A DNA stretch of 64,000 nt from Cytobacillus pseudoceanisediminis (GCF_023516215.1 NZ_CP097349.1:2728001-2792000), one strand, 5' to 3'. Numbered from the stretch's first letter, positions 29,315 through 37,824 are shown. Notes: generated by a model not told the origin, from the letters alone. Translations and numbers: made by a program.

Positions 29315-31051
29315 TTATCTATAAATTTCACTGATTAAATCATCCATTCCATTTTCATCTATGTCATCCATAAGCATCATGGTTTCTTTATGAGCAACTA
29401 AAAAAGCCACAAATCCATCAATCTTCTTTTTGGACTGTCGCTTACTCGGAGCTTTCATGCCATTCATATTCGTAATAACGACCACATTCAGAGCGCAATA
29501 TACAAATAACGGATTATCTGTATACAATCTTTGCTCATAAATGATTCGTTCAGCATCATCAACCATCGCATTCATAACTGATGGGTATTGGTTAACCGCT
29601 AAACACTCTATTCCAAGGTTTTCACATTTCTCAATAAGCTTCTGGGACATGGCAGGATCATAGTTAATCTGCTGAACATCATATAAATCCATACATTCAG
29701 TAATGTATTCAAGTACCTGGTCCTGATCAATCATCTTTCCATCACAGAATTGGACATAACCGCGCTCTGCTAAATCGGTATAAGGTACATTGTCCTCTTT
29801 TTCCCTATGCTCAATATCTGCATTCGGAATAAAGTACATTTGTTTAACCTTTATGATCGACTTGCCTTCATCATCATGCAGTGGAAAATTCAAACTCACA
29901 CAAGTTAAGTCAGTTGTTTTCGATAAATCCAAACCTAGATAACAGGTCTCGCCAGCCAGGTCCCCAAGATCCTTAACAAGAACATGTTCGACCTGGTCTT
30001 GTTCAAAGAAGTTATCAGCTCCATTTACAAATACATTCAGATGCTTGGATAAAAACTCCGCCTTCTTATGAGCAGAACGTGCAGCTGTAATGAATTCTGA
30101 TTCTAATGCACTCATAGAAACAGAAACACCGATATTAGGATTGACCATTGCCCAGACTTTTCGGTCTGTCCAGTCATACCCTTTGTTCGGCTCGTAAATC
30201 ATAACAAAGTTTGAATCGTTGTCATCATTCTTTAGAACTTCTTTAGCTTCCCGGTACACACGCATCCCCACAGAGGAGGACCCTTTACCTGCAGTAGAGA
30301 TATTAAACATGATTGGCTCATCACGTGCAACCTGAGCTGACTTGAAGTTGTCGTATTGATCCATGTTCTCTTGCTTATGAAGCTCATCATTTAAAACAAA
30401 GTGAGGGTTTGAGCCCTCAATGGAATCAATGTTTTTAGACATAACAATAAATTGATTCTGATATGCCAATCCCTCGAAAATATAATCATACGTAACAGAG
30501 GAGACAGTACCTTTCGGACCTTTATATACGGTTGATGCATTCATAAGAGCATCATGGTTTAAAATTGTTGCAGCGAATGGCTTTGCTGCATATTGGGCCT
30601 GGTTAAAATCACTGGCACAACAATAACAATCCGCACTTAAGACGCCTTCTCCAAACATGGAGTAGCCCAGGGCACCCACAGCAACCAACGTTTTACCGTT
30701 TTTCTTGGGTATCTGTATGTAACATTCCCGAGTTACACGGACTACTTTGCCTTTTTCATTCTTGTGAACCCATCCATAAATCCATGAATAGGCGAACTTC
30801 TCCCAATCTTCCAGAATAAATGGCTTACCAGCTAAGTCGCCTTTCGTATGACGGACGAAGGTTTCTACCCAGTCCATCATTTCATTGGCTCGATCTACAT
30901 CAAACCAAATGTCTTTTCGCTTCTTCCATTTGTACCACCGATCTATCATTTTTTTGATAGTATCAGGGTATTTCTTTGGATTCCTTCTTACCTTTTTTGC
31001 AAAAATATCAGCGTAATTTACTCCGCGTTCAATCATTTTACATTCCGCCAT
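29315..31051 (-). CDS. Terminase large subunit
   Basis: 578 residues. N-terminal ATPase with Walker-A-like PKKNGKTLVAVG (about 118-130) and Walker B HFVLNDELH. C-terminal RNaseH-like nuclease with YLGLDLSKTTDLTC and further acidic residues (NYDPAMS, DDIDENGMDDLI). It overlaps terS by 19 bp and drives DNA packaging and cutting. Confidence 0.93.
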   Translation of the reverse strand: MAECKMIERGVNYADIFAKKVRRNPKKYPDTIKKMIDRWYKWKKRKDIWFDVDRANEMMDWVETFVRHTKGDLAGKPFILEDWEKFAYSWIYGWVHKNEKGKVVRVTRECYIQIPKKNGKTLVAVGALGYSMFGEGVLSADCYCCASDFNQAQYAAKPFAATILNHDALMNASTVYKGPKGTVSSVTYDYIFEGLAYQNQFIVMSKNIDSIEGSNPHFVLNDELHKQENMDQYDNFKSAQVARDEPIMFNISTAGKGSSSVGMRVYREAKEVLKNDDNDSNFVMIYEPNKGYDWTDRKVWAMVNPNIGVSVSMSALESEFITAARSAHKKAEFLSKHLNVFVNGADNFFEQDQVEHVLVKDLGDLAGETCYLGLDLSKTTDLTCVSLNFPLHDDEGKSIIKVKQMYFIPNADIEHREKEDNVPYTDLAERGYVQFCDGKMIDQDQVLEYITECMDLYDVQQINYDPAMSQKLIEKCENLGIECLAVNQYPSVMNAMVDDAERIIYEQRLYTDNPLFVYCALNVVVITNMNGMKAPSKRQSKKKIDGFVAFLVAHKETMMLMDDIDENGMDDLISEIYR

Positions 31052-31470
31052 TTATTTCGATGGGCTGTAAGTTCATCCTCCACTGGTTCCGGCTTTTTTA
31101 ACTCCTCCTCTTTTCGAACAGAAGATCCGCCAGTAACAATTTTCCCTGGCTTAGACTTATTGGTTAAACCCAGCAAATCAAGAGCCTTTGTTTTTTTATC
31201 TGACCAGGTCTCAACCTGCTGCGCAAGAGGATGCTTTGAGTTGTTTGTGGCACCGGCTTTATTCGTATGCCGCTGCGTTGCTGGGTACCCTTTTTCTTTC
31301 CACTGCAAAAACATCGTCATATAAATTTCATAGATATCAAGATAGGATTCTATCAACGGATCCAGGGTGAGGGTGTAAATTTCGGCATCACGCATTACCT
31401 TTAAAATTCGCTGCTTCTCTGTCTCTGTTTTTTCTGCAACGATTTTTTGACGCTCCTTTTTTGTGGCCAT
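31033..31470 (-). CDS. Terminase small subunit, P27 family
   Basis: 145 residues, helical. LDPLIESYLDIYEIYMTMF and the P27-type centre (TNNSKHPLAQQVETWSDKK) fit. It recognises the packaging site and hands DNA to TerL. Its binding site may be the CTGCC iterons near 33169-33205. Confidence 0.8.
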   Translation of the reverse strand: MATKKERQKIVAEKTETEKQRILKVMRDAEIYTLTLDPLIESYLDIYEIYMTMFLQWKEKGYPATQRHTNKAGATNNSKHPLAQQVETWSDKKTKALDLLGLTNKSKPGKIVTGGSSVRKEEELKKPEPVEDELTAHRNKWRNVK

Positions 31471-31493
31471 TTTTTACACCCCCTTTGTTTTTT

Positions 31494-31958
31494 TCAAATT
31501 TCATCCAACGATACGTTTTCCGCCCATGCTACCCTATCTTCCCACCGGCCCAGATTTAAAATTTGGCAGGGGGCTTGAAAATATTTTGGAAAAACCGGCT
31601 GAACTTTTTCTTTATCTTTATTTTCTTCAATGATGTGACATTGCGGACAAAGTAGCATGAGGTTGTTTTCATCCAGCTTCAATGTTGGATTCTTTTTTAT
31701 CTCAATGATGTGATGGACGTGAGCTCTTCTGCCATGTACAAATCTGCCACAGTTCTGACAGCAGCCACGTTCTCTTTCATAAACAAAAGACCTGGTATCT
31801 TTCCAGGCCTTCGAATTATAGAACTGCTTATTGTCATGATGGTAAATGTGTTTCTTCTTTCGCTTCTTCTTTAATGACTTCTTTGACCTCTTGTGGTCCT
31901 CACAGTAAGTGCCACGACTTATCTTGTTCCTGCAGCCATTGAAATCACAGTACTTCAT
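31494..31958 (-). CDS. HNH endonuclease (packaging-associated)
   Basis: 154 residues. Zinc-binding CQNCGRFVHG and CPQCH flank the HNH core RAHVHHIIEI...NNLMLLC. An extra N-terminal cysteine group (CDFNGCRNKISRGTYCEDH) may bind a second zinc. HNH genes next to terS/terL are needed for cos cleavage in several Gram-positive phages. Confidence 0.88.
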   Translation of the reverse strand: MKYCDFNGCRNKISRGTYCEDHKRSKKSLKKKRKKKHIYHHDNKQFYNSKAWKDTRSFVYERERGCCQNCGRFVHGRRAHVHHIIEIKKNPTLKLDENNLMLLCPQCHIIEENKDKEKVQPVFPKYFQAPCQILNLGRWEDRVAWAENVSLDEI

Positions 31959-32257
31959 TCAGCATCAGACAATACTTTAATAATGTCATCTTTCTTCTTA
32001 ACTTCTGCTGGGATTTCAACATTATGCTCAGCTGCATATGAGCGCAGTTCCTTAATTGTCATATCTTCTAAATTAATTACAGTAACTGCAGTAGCATCTG
32101 GCTCCTTCGCACTATCAACATCCGTAATCATACTCTCAGGACTAACAGCTACATTAAAGTTCGGCTCTTGGCCTGCTGGTACAAATAAACTTCTCTTTTC
32201 TTTCGTGTCCCAGTACTCAGTTCCCTGCGCAGTTCTTCTGATTTCTACTTTCACCAT
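31955..32257 (-). CDS. Small protein with C-terminal SAP/Rho-N-like motif
   Basis: 100 residues. The C-terminal third (MTIKELRSYAAEHNVEIPAE) resembles the helix-extended-helix SAP or Rho N-terminal motif that binds nucleic acid. The N-terminal part is beta-like. It overlaps the HNH gene by 4 bp, so a packaging accessory role is possible. Confidence 0.6.
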   Translation of the reverse strand: MVKVEIRRTAQGTEYWDTKEKRSLFVPAGQEPNFNVAVSPESMITDVDSAKEPDATAVTVINLEDMTIKELRSYAAEHNVEIPAEVKKKDDIIKVLSDAE

Positions 32258-32358
32258 TTAGCTCCCCTTTGCTGAAGTTTTTTGTAAATCACAATTCCAA
32301 TGAATTTAAATGTAGTAACAATATACGACTGTTCGGACTTCACTGTTATCTTAAACAC
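32251..32358 (-). CDS. Tiny phage protein, 35 residues
   Basis: GTG start at 32358 with AAAGGAGG 8 bp upstream. MFKITVKSEQSYIVTTFKFI shows a hydrophobic centre and basic tail. The end overlaps the start of the next gene in an ATGGTGA junction, supporting translation. Confidence 0.45.
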   Translation of the reverse strand: MFKITVKSEQSYIVTTFKFIGIVIYKKLQQRGAKW

Positions 32359-32382
32359 CGCAACGCCTCCTTTAACAAAAAT

Positions 32383-32410
32383 AAAAAGCACCCCCGAAGG
32401 GATGCTTTTA
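32383..32410 (-). terminator. Terminator
   Basis: On the minus strand AAAAGCATCCC-TTCG-GGGGTGCTTTTTATTTTT, just after the 32417 gene. Confidence 0.8.
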
Positions 32411-32416
32411 GCTTAT

Positions 32417-32707
32417 TTATTTATTTATTTTTTTGAAATCAATTTTATTAGGATTTATTGATTCAGGACCTATTATATATAAAGCTTCGCCAGTGTCTAA
32501 CTTTTGCTCAATTTCATAAACTCGTACTTTATCATCATTGAGATGAAAGGAATCACCAAGGCTAAACCCATCCCAATCATATCCAAATTGTTGCTCTCTT
32601 ACCTGAAGGGCTGTACCATCAAATATTAAAACTTGATTCGATACCTCTTCATCGGAAAAGTAAATTATTTTGATTTTTGCTTCATCTTTTACTTTCAATA
32701 CTATCAC
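32417..32707 (-). CDS. Hypothetical phage protein
   Basis: 96 residues, acidic and beta-rich (KIKIIYFSDEEVSNQVLIFD). No recognised family. It has its own terminator and is separated from the packaging genes. Confidence 0.55.
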   Translation of the reverse strand: MIVLKVKDEAKIKIIYFSDEEVSNQVLIFDGTALQVREQQFGYDWDGFSLGDSFHLNDDKVRVYEIEQKLDTGEALYIIGPESINPNKIDFKKINK

Positions 32708-32768
32708 CTCCTCCTGCTATTCGAACATATTCGACAACTCGGAGGATGGTTCCTTCAATCATTGGAAG

Positions 32769-32954
32769 TCACTTTCTTCTAACAGCGCCATTCACTCTTT
32801 TATAAGTATCACGCCTGGTACCCATAAGATCTTCTAAGTCTCTTCGACTAAGCTTTTCCTGGCTCTTTGGTTTTTCTTCTTTATCCTCCGCAAACCTTCT
32901 TAGCTGATTAAATTGTTGAATATGCGCCTTTGTTAAATGATCAGCAAACTTCAT
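32769..32954 (-). CDS. Hypothetical phage protein
   Basis: 61 residues from ATG 32954 (GAGGTGGGG site); the longer frame to 33017 lacks a site and runs over a hairpin. Basic and helical (KAHIQQFNQLRRFAEDKEEK). Unknown function at the upstream edge of the packaging module. Confidence 0.55.
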   Translation of the reverse strand: MKFADHLTKAHIQQFNQLRRFAEDKEEKPKSQEKLSRRDLEDLMGTRRDTYKRVNGAVRRK

Positions 32955-32977
32955 GAGCCCCACCTCTTTTATGCATA

Positions 32978-33014
32978 GAAAAAAGACGCTGCTGGACCCG
33001 ATCAGCAACGTCTT
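32978..33014 (-). terminator. Terminator upstream of packaging module
   Basis: On the minus strand AAGACGTTGCTG/CAGCAGCGTCTTTTTTC. It would end transcripts coming from the DUF3800 gene. Confidence 0.75.
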
Positions 33015-33214
33015 CATGCACAGGTTAACCGCCCCGTACCAGCGTACTCTTTAAAACAGACAGGCAAACCAACCTATCAGCCATCGTCCTGCCGTTTCCG
33101 CAACAGGATTAGATGGGACTAAGATTTTGTCGTTAATATCATAATATCAGGTTTAATCCAAAACAAACTGCCATAAGTCTGCCAAAATCCTGCCAAAATA
33201 TTGCCGTTAAGTAC
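33015..33214. other. Noncoding region with phased CTGCC iterons; candidate cos/pac site
   Basis: 200 bp without an ORF between the packaging module and the DUF3800 gene. CTGCC or TTGCC occurs at 33169, 33179, 33190 and 33201, spaced 10, 11 and 11 bp, i.e. on one face of the helix. The part at 33020-33110 is richer in GC. The location fits a terminase recognition site; no cleavage site can be named. Confidence 0.4.
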
Positions 33215-34414
33215 TTAATCAAAAAGATAGAGGATTGACATGTCACCATCAGTCTCATCTTTAATTAACTCATTATAATTTTCAACATCGTACTTAACAA
33301 TCTGTAAATTAAGCAATTCAAGTATATAATCAGCTAAATCATCTTTGGCATTTCTGTTTTCATTTTTTGGCTGGAAGTTTATTCGCCTATTAATGCTGGC
33401 AGTAAATAAATCTGCTACTTGTAAAAACCTTTCAATCTTTGAATCTATTGGCATATAGGTATTTAACTTCAGTCTATCTTCATATTGCATCTTAAGATTA
33501 TCAGTTATTTTTTGAGATAGCTGTTCAATATGAAACCGACTTTCATCCCCTTCTTTATCTTTTATGTAGCTAATTTGTTTTGGGAAATCAATACGCCCTG
33601 TTCTAACCTCATGATCAATTCCAATACGAATCATCTGATAATATAATTCATCCAACAAATCTTGGATCCTGACTTTTCTTAATTTAGTTCTATTAACACC
33701 AATAGCTTTAAAGCTAAAAACATCGCCAAGACCCACTGCTTTATTAAAAAACTCTTTATAGGCTTCAATATTTGAGCCATCATTTTTTAAATCTTTAAAA
33801 TGAAACTCCGAAGGGAAATTTGGAAGGATTTCTTTAAATTCATTGATCCAATCAATTAATCCTTTCTTTATTTGTCCGTTCCTTAAATCATCTAAAATCC
33901 AAAAACCACCTACAATAAGATATTCATCTGTCTTACCTGTTTCGTCTGCATAGATATGAACAATTGGCAGAGCTGGTTTTGTTGCAATTTGATATTCTGA
34001 CTCTTCCTCAGCCAATGCTTTTCTGTACTTTCTGACCTTCTCATCAGTAGGCAAATAAAGTTTGTATTCATTTTGAATTTTCGCCCGTGCCCTTGCAATT
34101 GTGGTAAGCCTTTGTAATTTAAATAATTGTTGATGTGAAACCGAATTACCTGTATGTCCCTCAAATATCTCCCAAAACTTTATCATTAAAGCTATATCTG
34201 AATTTCTAGTCTCATCAAAACGATTTAATATTGCGCCAACCTTTTGAGTTACATGTTTAGTTTCACCATTCTGCACAGCCTCCCAGAGTGCTGCTGCTTT
34301 CTTAAGCCTTTCAGCCTCCTTTATGGGATCTACCTCTTCCTCTGCTGAATCTTCATCACTCTCGTTAAGTACTTCATCTTCTATTTCTGACAACAATTTT
34401 TCTTTTTCATCCAT
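33215..34414 (-). CDS. DUF3800-domain protein (candidate moron/defence gene)
   Basis: 399 residues from ATG 34414, GGAGG 9 bp upstream. The N-terminal 150 residues are acidic then helical. The DUF3800 domain (about 155-385) starts with PIVHIYADETGKTDEYLIVG and contains FHFKDLK and the C-terminal LQVADLFTASINRR. DUF3800 has an RNaseH-like fold and is often found in defence loci. It is flanked by terminators on both sides and is not part of any standard phage module, so it is probably an accessory gene. Biochemical function is unknown. Confidence 0.78.
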   Translation of the reverse strand: MDEKEKLLSEIEDEVLNESDEDSAEEEVDPIKEAERLKKAAALWEAVQNGETKHVTQKVGAILNRFDETRNSDIALMIKFWEIFEGHTGNSVSHQQLFKLQRLTTIARARAKIQNEYKLYLPTDEKVRKYRKALAEEESEYQIATKPALPIVHIYADETGKTDEYLIVGGFWILDDLRNGQIKKGLIDWINEFKEILPNFPSEFHFKDLKNDGSNIEAYKEFFNKAVGLGDVFSFKAIGVNRTKLRKVRIQDLLDELYYQMIRIGIDHEVRTGRIDFPKQISYIKDKEGDESRFHIEQLSQKITDNLKMQYEDRLKLNTYMPIDSKIERFLQVADLFTASINRRINFQPKNENRNAKDDLADYILELLNLQIVKYDVENYNELIKDETDGDMSILYLFD

Positions 34415-34631
34415 TAAATTCACCCTCCAGAATTAGTCATATATAACTATTTTCTTTATTTAAACTGATTTTCCTTTAATTTACTTTTATTTTCACACCC
34501 AATTACCCATATCTTATATTGTGTGTAATTCACTGGAATGCTGAATCCCTTGTCACACATATATTTAAAGCATTTCTTAAAAATGAATTACACATTAGTA
34601 AAATGAGGGTAATCGTGTAATAAATGAAATA

Positions 34632-34668
34632 AAAAAAGCACTACAGGTATAAAACGCTGTGTGCCTTT
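34632..34668 (-). terminator. Terminator after tyrosine recombinase gene
   Basis: On the minus strand GGCACACAG/CTGTAGTGC followed by TTTTTTT. Confidence 0.7.
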
Positions 34669-35209
34669 AAATCTTAAATGACTTTATTGCCTGGTTCATC
34701 ATGTCATCACTAATACCAATATATCTCAGGGTAAATGCTGGGTCTGAATGGTTAAGAATCTTCTGGAGTAATGCTACGTCTCCGGTTTTTTTATATAAAT
34801 GATATCCAAATGTCTTTCTCATTGTATGTGTTCCAATATCATCTAAGCCCACATAATCAGCAGCATGCCGAAGAATTTTATAAGCCATACTTCTACTGAT
34901 AGGTCTATTTAACCCTTTTCTACTCCTGAAAAGAAATTCATGATCTTCTTTACCCTCAATATACCACTTGAATTCTCTTTGAAGTTGCGTGGTCATATCA
35001 ATTCGCTTTTTCTTTTTGGTCTTTATTTCAATGATGTTAAAATATGATTTTTTCACATCTCTGACTCTTAGCTGCAAAATATCAGAAATTCTTAGCCCGG
35101 AATTAATTCCTGTTACAAATAGCATGTAGTTTCTATCTGATTGTTCCTTTAAGAACTTCTTCATGTATAAAATCATGTCTGGATCGCGAATAGGCTGTAC
35201 AAAGTTCAT
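34667..35209 (-). CDS. Tyrosine recombinase, catalytic domain only
   Basis: 180 residues, lacking the N-terminal core-binding domain of normal integrases. The catalytic set is visible: Arg in SGLRISDILQLR, Lys in KTKKKKRID, HTMRKTFGYH (His-x-x-Arg), LNHSDPAFTLRYI (His and Tyr). It overlaps arpU by 4 bp. A serine integrase already serves the att sites, so this enzyme probably has another phage role, such as multimer resolution. Confidence 0.82.
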   Translation of the reverse strand: MNFVQPIRDPDMILYMKKFLKEQSDRNYMLFVTGINSGLRISDILQLRVRDVKKSYFNIIEIKTKKKKRIDMTTQLQREFKWYIEGKEDHEFLFRSRKGLNRPISRSMAYKILRHAADYVGLDDIGTHTMRKTFGYHLYKKTGDVALLQKILNHSDPAFTLRYIGISDDMMNQAIKSFKI

Positions 35210-35664
35210 GCTCCAGTCACCGCCTGTTCTTCGTAAACTTCTAACCTTAGTGCAAATGCAAGCTTATAAAAAGCCTTGGATTTGTGACGCTGATACGTCC
35301 TCTCGCTCATATGAAGTTCATTAAACACCTGGTAATCATAAATTTCATCTTCCGTCATATAGCGCCGTATAATAATGGCTCTCTCTTTATAAGCAAGACG
35401 ATTTACTGCCATGGAGATTCGCTTTATATATTCACTACGTTCTCTTTCATATTCTGCATTCTTTATTGCAGCTTGTTCAGTGGATGAATGGAATTGATTT
35501 GTATAGGTTGGAAGTTCCAAAGAGAAATGTTGTGTAACTTTAGGCAATTGATTCAATTCCTGTGTTAATAGCATAATCCGATACTTTTCTAAGGCATTTT
35601 CCACTTTCCTTTTTGTTTCATCGCGATTAATTACAGCTAATTGAAAATCTAATTGTTCCCTCAT
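35206..35664 (-). CDS. ArpU-family late transcription regulator
   Basis: 152 residues. The sigma-70-region-4-like C-terminal part (RLAYKERAIIIRRYMTE...ELHMSERTYQRHKSKAFYKL) is characteristic of ArpU/RinA-like regulators that switch on late genes in Gram-positive phages. It lies upstream of the packaging genes on the same strand. Confidence 0.85.
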   Translation of the reverse strand: MREQLDFQLAVINRDETKRKVENALEKYRIMLLTQELNQLPKVTQHFSLELPTYTNQFHSSTEQAAIKNAEYERERSEYIKRISMAVNRLAYKERAIIIRRYMTEDEIYDYQVFNELHMSERTYQRHKSKAFYKLAFALRLEVYEEQAVTGA

Positions 35665-35696
35665 TCTCTAACCCCCTGAATTTTGATAAAAATATA

Positions 35697-35736
35697 AAAG
35701 GGCACCAAATAACACCTATGCGTTATTCAGTGCCCT
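35697..35736 (-). terminator. Terminator upstream of arpU
   Basis: Long stem GGGCAC-N2-AATAAC/GTTATT-N2-GTGCCC followed on the minus strand by TTTTATATTTTT. It separates the early gene block from arpU. Confidence 0.8.
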
Positions 35737-35761
35737 CGGTTTTTCCGTTAGGCTCTTATAT

Positions 35762-35962
35762 TCATTTGTATATTTTTGAAATTGCTTTACCTGAAGCATT
35801 TACACTTTGGTCAAATAACACCATTAATCTATAACCTTCATTTTCTGGCAATAATTTAGAAATTTTATAAATTTCTTTTCGATTTTTTTGTATCTTTTCT
35901 ATTTCTGGCTTTGCGTAAAGAAATTTTCTTGCTACTGTAACCAACTGCTCTACTTGTTCCAT
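35762..35962 (-). CDS. Hypothetical early phage protein
   Basis: 66 residues, basic and helical (ARKFLYAKPEIEKIQKNRKE). It lies 1 bp from the next gene upstream. No family recognised. Confidence 0.55.
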   Translation of the reverse strand: MEQVEQLVTVARKFLYAKPEIEKIQKNRKEIYKISKLLPENEGYRLMVLFDQSVNASGKAISKIYK

Positions 35963-35963
35963 C

Positions 35964-36146
35964 CTACACCTTCCGTTTCACCGTCGTTTCTAGACGATCA
36001 ACCTTTCCTCCAAGGGATACAATAAGAGTTTCACCGTAATCTGGGAGGTCATGTACTATAAGCCGGCCGTCTTTTACAACATACATTTTTGTATTATCCA
36101 TTAAATCGATTTCAACTGTGTTTCTTTCTATATTAGGTTTCACCAT
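35964..36146 (-). CDS. DUF3954-like small phage protein
   Basis: 60 residues from ATG 36146 (GGGAGGGG site). The pattern VEIDLMDNTKMYVVKDGRLI...GETLIVSLGGK resembles DUF3954 proteins of Bacillus phages. No known function. Confidence 0.55.
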   Translation of the reverse strand: MVKPNIERNTVEIDLMDNTKMYVVKDGRLIVHDLPDYGETLIVSLGGKVDRLETTVKRKV

Positions 36147-36203
36147 GACCCCTCCCAATGGGTTATAATATATTTGGGTGGCCGGGAGAAGTCCTGGCTT
36201 TTT

Positions 36204-36380
36204 TTATTTCCCGTATCGAGCTTCTGTGCCTTTTTTGCTTCTCCATCGATAATCCGTACCAAGGTTTGCAAAAGTGGTGTCGGACTTTTTCACATTCTTT
36301 GCTGGTCGGATAGGATGCTTTTTGATGTATGCCTGACGCTCTTCCTCTGTCATAACCCAGACCTCAACTTTACCGATCAT
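36204..36380 (-). CDS. Hypothetical early phage protein
   Basis: 58 residues from ATG 36378-36380 with AAGGGAG upstream. Strongly basic (KKHPIRPAKNVKKSD, RWRSKKGTEARYGK). It continues the minus-strand early block. Confidence 0.5.
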   Translation of the reverse strand: MIGKVEVWVMTEEERQAYIKKHPIRPAKNVKKSDTTFANLGTDYRWRSKKGTEARYGK

Positions 36381-36637
36381 CAATAATCAACTCCCTTATC
36401 TTCTGTATATTTACATATCAGGGCAAATCCTTTACAATAATCCCTGGAGAGTTGCAAAAACATGGATCAAATGGGAAGACCCCAACCATTGCGCAGCTCT
36501 CTTTTTGTTTGTCTTTTAATCAACTCTCCTATCATTTTTTAACAAACATTTACAAGCTTGCTCAATTTTATTAATGAACTCATGCTAATTTATATTCAGG
36601 TGTACATTTCAAAACATAACTGAAAGGATATTAACTA

Positions 36638-36901
36638 ATGAAAACAAGAAAATCCTTCTATAATATCACACTTATTTTTTGGTTAATTTCTACTTCTTAT
36701 TTTCTTTATAAGTATTCTTTAGATGCTGGATACTGGAAAAACCCTCTATTAATCTCTGTCTTCTTTTACATAGTCGCCATTGTAATTAACAAAGGCTTTA
36801 ACAAACTAATTACTTGTATTGCTGTGTTCTATTTCGGATTTGCCGTGTGGTTCATTATTGATTTACTATTAGCTATCGGTGATGTACTTTCAGTACAATA
36901 A
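36638..36901 (+). CDS. Small multi-pass membrane protein (accessory, plus strand)
   Basis: 87 residues with about three membrane segments (10-28, 37-55, 60-82). The GAAAGGAT site lies before ATG 36638. It is the first ORF of a plus-strand island that opposes the surrounding early genes. No family recognised; a lysogen-expressed membrane protein such as an exclusion factor is possible. Confidence 0.55.
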   Translation: MKTRKSFYNITLIFWLISTSYFLYKYSLDAGYWKNPLLISVFFYIVAIVINKGFNKLITCIAVFYFGFAVWFIIDLLLAIGDVLSVQ

Positions 36902-37021
36902 TTGAACCTTTCAAAAATGGATACACTTCTATCATTTTGTTTTCTTTTTCTTTATCACACATAAACTTCCTGGGCATATAGTGATGAAGTAAGAACTTCC
37001 AATTCGTGTCTACCTACGGAT

Positions 37022-37047
37022 TTCCCCTTTAACTAGGGGAATTTTTT
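37022..37047 (+). terminator. Terminator
   Basis: TTCCCC-TTTAACTA-GGGGAA followed by T6, upstream of the 55-residue ORF. Confidence 0.65.
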
Positions 37048-37157
37048 ATTTCAGATCTTTATCGAACTGCGACTTAAAACCCCTCACCTTATTCCTGCTA
37101 TCCAAAAGTTTGTCTATATAATACAATGTTGATAGTTAGGAACCTTGGAGGGATAAA

Positions 37158-37325
37158 GTGGATAATCAATTTGAGAAAAAATTCAAAGTTACATTACTAG
37201 CACTACTAGCTATAATTGCTTTTAGTCTTGTTTACATAGGCTATTGTCTTACTATTGGATTTTCTAGAGTTTCAACAAAGTTATTTGAACTTAGTGGTGT
37301 TTTATCCAGTTTATTAGGGGGCTAA
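37158..37325 (+). CDS. Small single-pass membrane protein, 55 residues
   Basis: GTG start with TTGGAGGGA upstream. A basic start MDNQFEKKFK leads into one long hydrophobic helix (about 11-33), then a short tail. A terminator-like stem overlaps the stop. Size and shape resemble type I toxin peptides of Bacillus prophages (TxpA/BsrG class), but I see no sequence identity to them. Confidence 0.5.
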   Translation: MDNQFEKKFKVTLLALLAIIAFSLVYIGYCLTIGFSRVSTKLFELSGVLSSLLGG

Positions 37326-37336
37326 TGCCTCTTTTT
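37313..37336 (+). terminator. Terminator of the 55-residue ORF
   Basis: Short GGGGC-TAAT-GCCTC stem followed by TTTTTTATTT, overlapping the stop codon. Confidence 0.5.
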
Positions 37337-37351
37337 TATTTCGCAATATAG

Positions 37352-37449
37352 GTCAAATGTATATATCTGTAATTAAATGGAAATTTTATTTATACCGAGC
37401 AAGGCCAACTGGCATAGATCAACCCACTTAAGATTCCGGACCTTGCTCG
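37352..37449. repeat. 98-bp direct repeat, copy 1, containing hairpin 1
   Basis: Matches 38016-38113 base for base over most of its left 45 bp and right 15 bp (TCAAATGTATA, TTATTTATACCGAGCAAGG, AAGATTCCGGACCTTGCTCG), with a divergent loop of equal length. CGAGCAAGG at 37396 pairs perfectly with CCTTGCTCG at 37441. Confidence 0.8.
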
Positions 37450-37494
37450 CAGCCTATACGTATATTTCCAAAAATAATGGGCAAGCTGTACATC

Positions 37495-37549
37495 AGAGTA
37501 GGGGCACCCTTTCATGTTTTCCACATTGAAAAAGTTTCTGCCCTTACTC
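37495..37549. repeat. Hairpin 2 of the island
   Basis: GAGTAGGGGCA pairs with TGCCCTTACTC (one G-T pair) across a 32-base loop. It lies 20 bp before the start of the 43-residue ORF, in its probable leader. Confidence 0.65.
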
Positions 37550-37569
37550 GTATCTTCAGAGGTGATATC

Positions 37570-37701
37570 ATGCTCAATTGGATTGATCAATACACTTTAA
37601 CAAATATATATTTCGTATCACTTGGAGTTCCAAGTATTTTGGCAGCTTTATGGTTCTTAGCTGTTATTTTGACTTTTAGAGCTGAGAAAAAAGGTAAATG
37701 A
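37570..37701 (+). CDS. Small single-pass membrane protein, 43 residues
   Basis: ATG 37570 with GAGGTG upstream. MLNWIDQYTLTNIYFVSLGV, then one hydrophobic helix and a basic RAEKKGK tail. The same design as type I toxin peptides: short, one helix, positive C terminus. Unproven. Confidence 0.5.
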   Translation: MLNWIDQYTLTNIYFVSLGVPSILAALWFLAVILTFRAEKKGK

Positions 37702-37824
37702 AACTGATTGCTTATTCTATTTTCCAAAAGCCCCGCACCATTAAGTATTTATTTATATTTATTTGAACAGCCCTACTACTCCATGTGGTATAATTATCCA
37801 AAAACATTAGGAGAATTATACTTA

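Noticed and set aside
36447..36505. GAGAGTTGC...GCAGCTCTC with T run (possible small RNA terminator)
   Set aside because: The stem depends on a G-U pair and a long loop, and no upstream transcript is evident; not strong enough to list.
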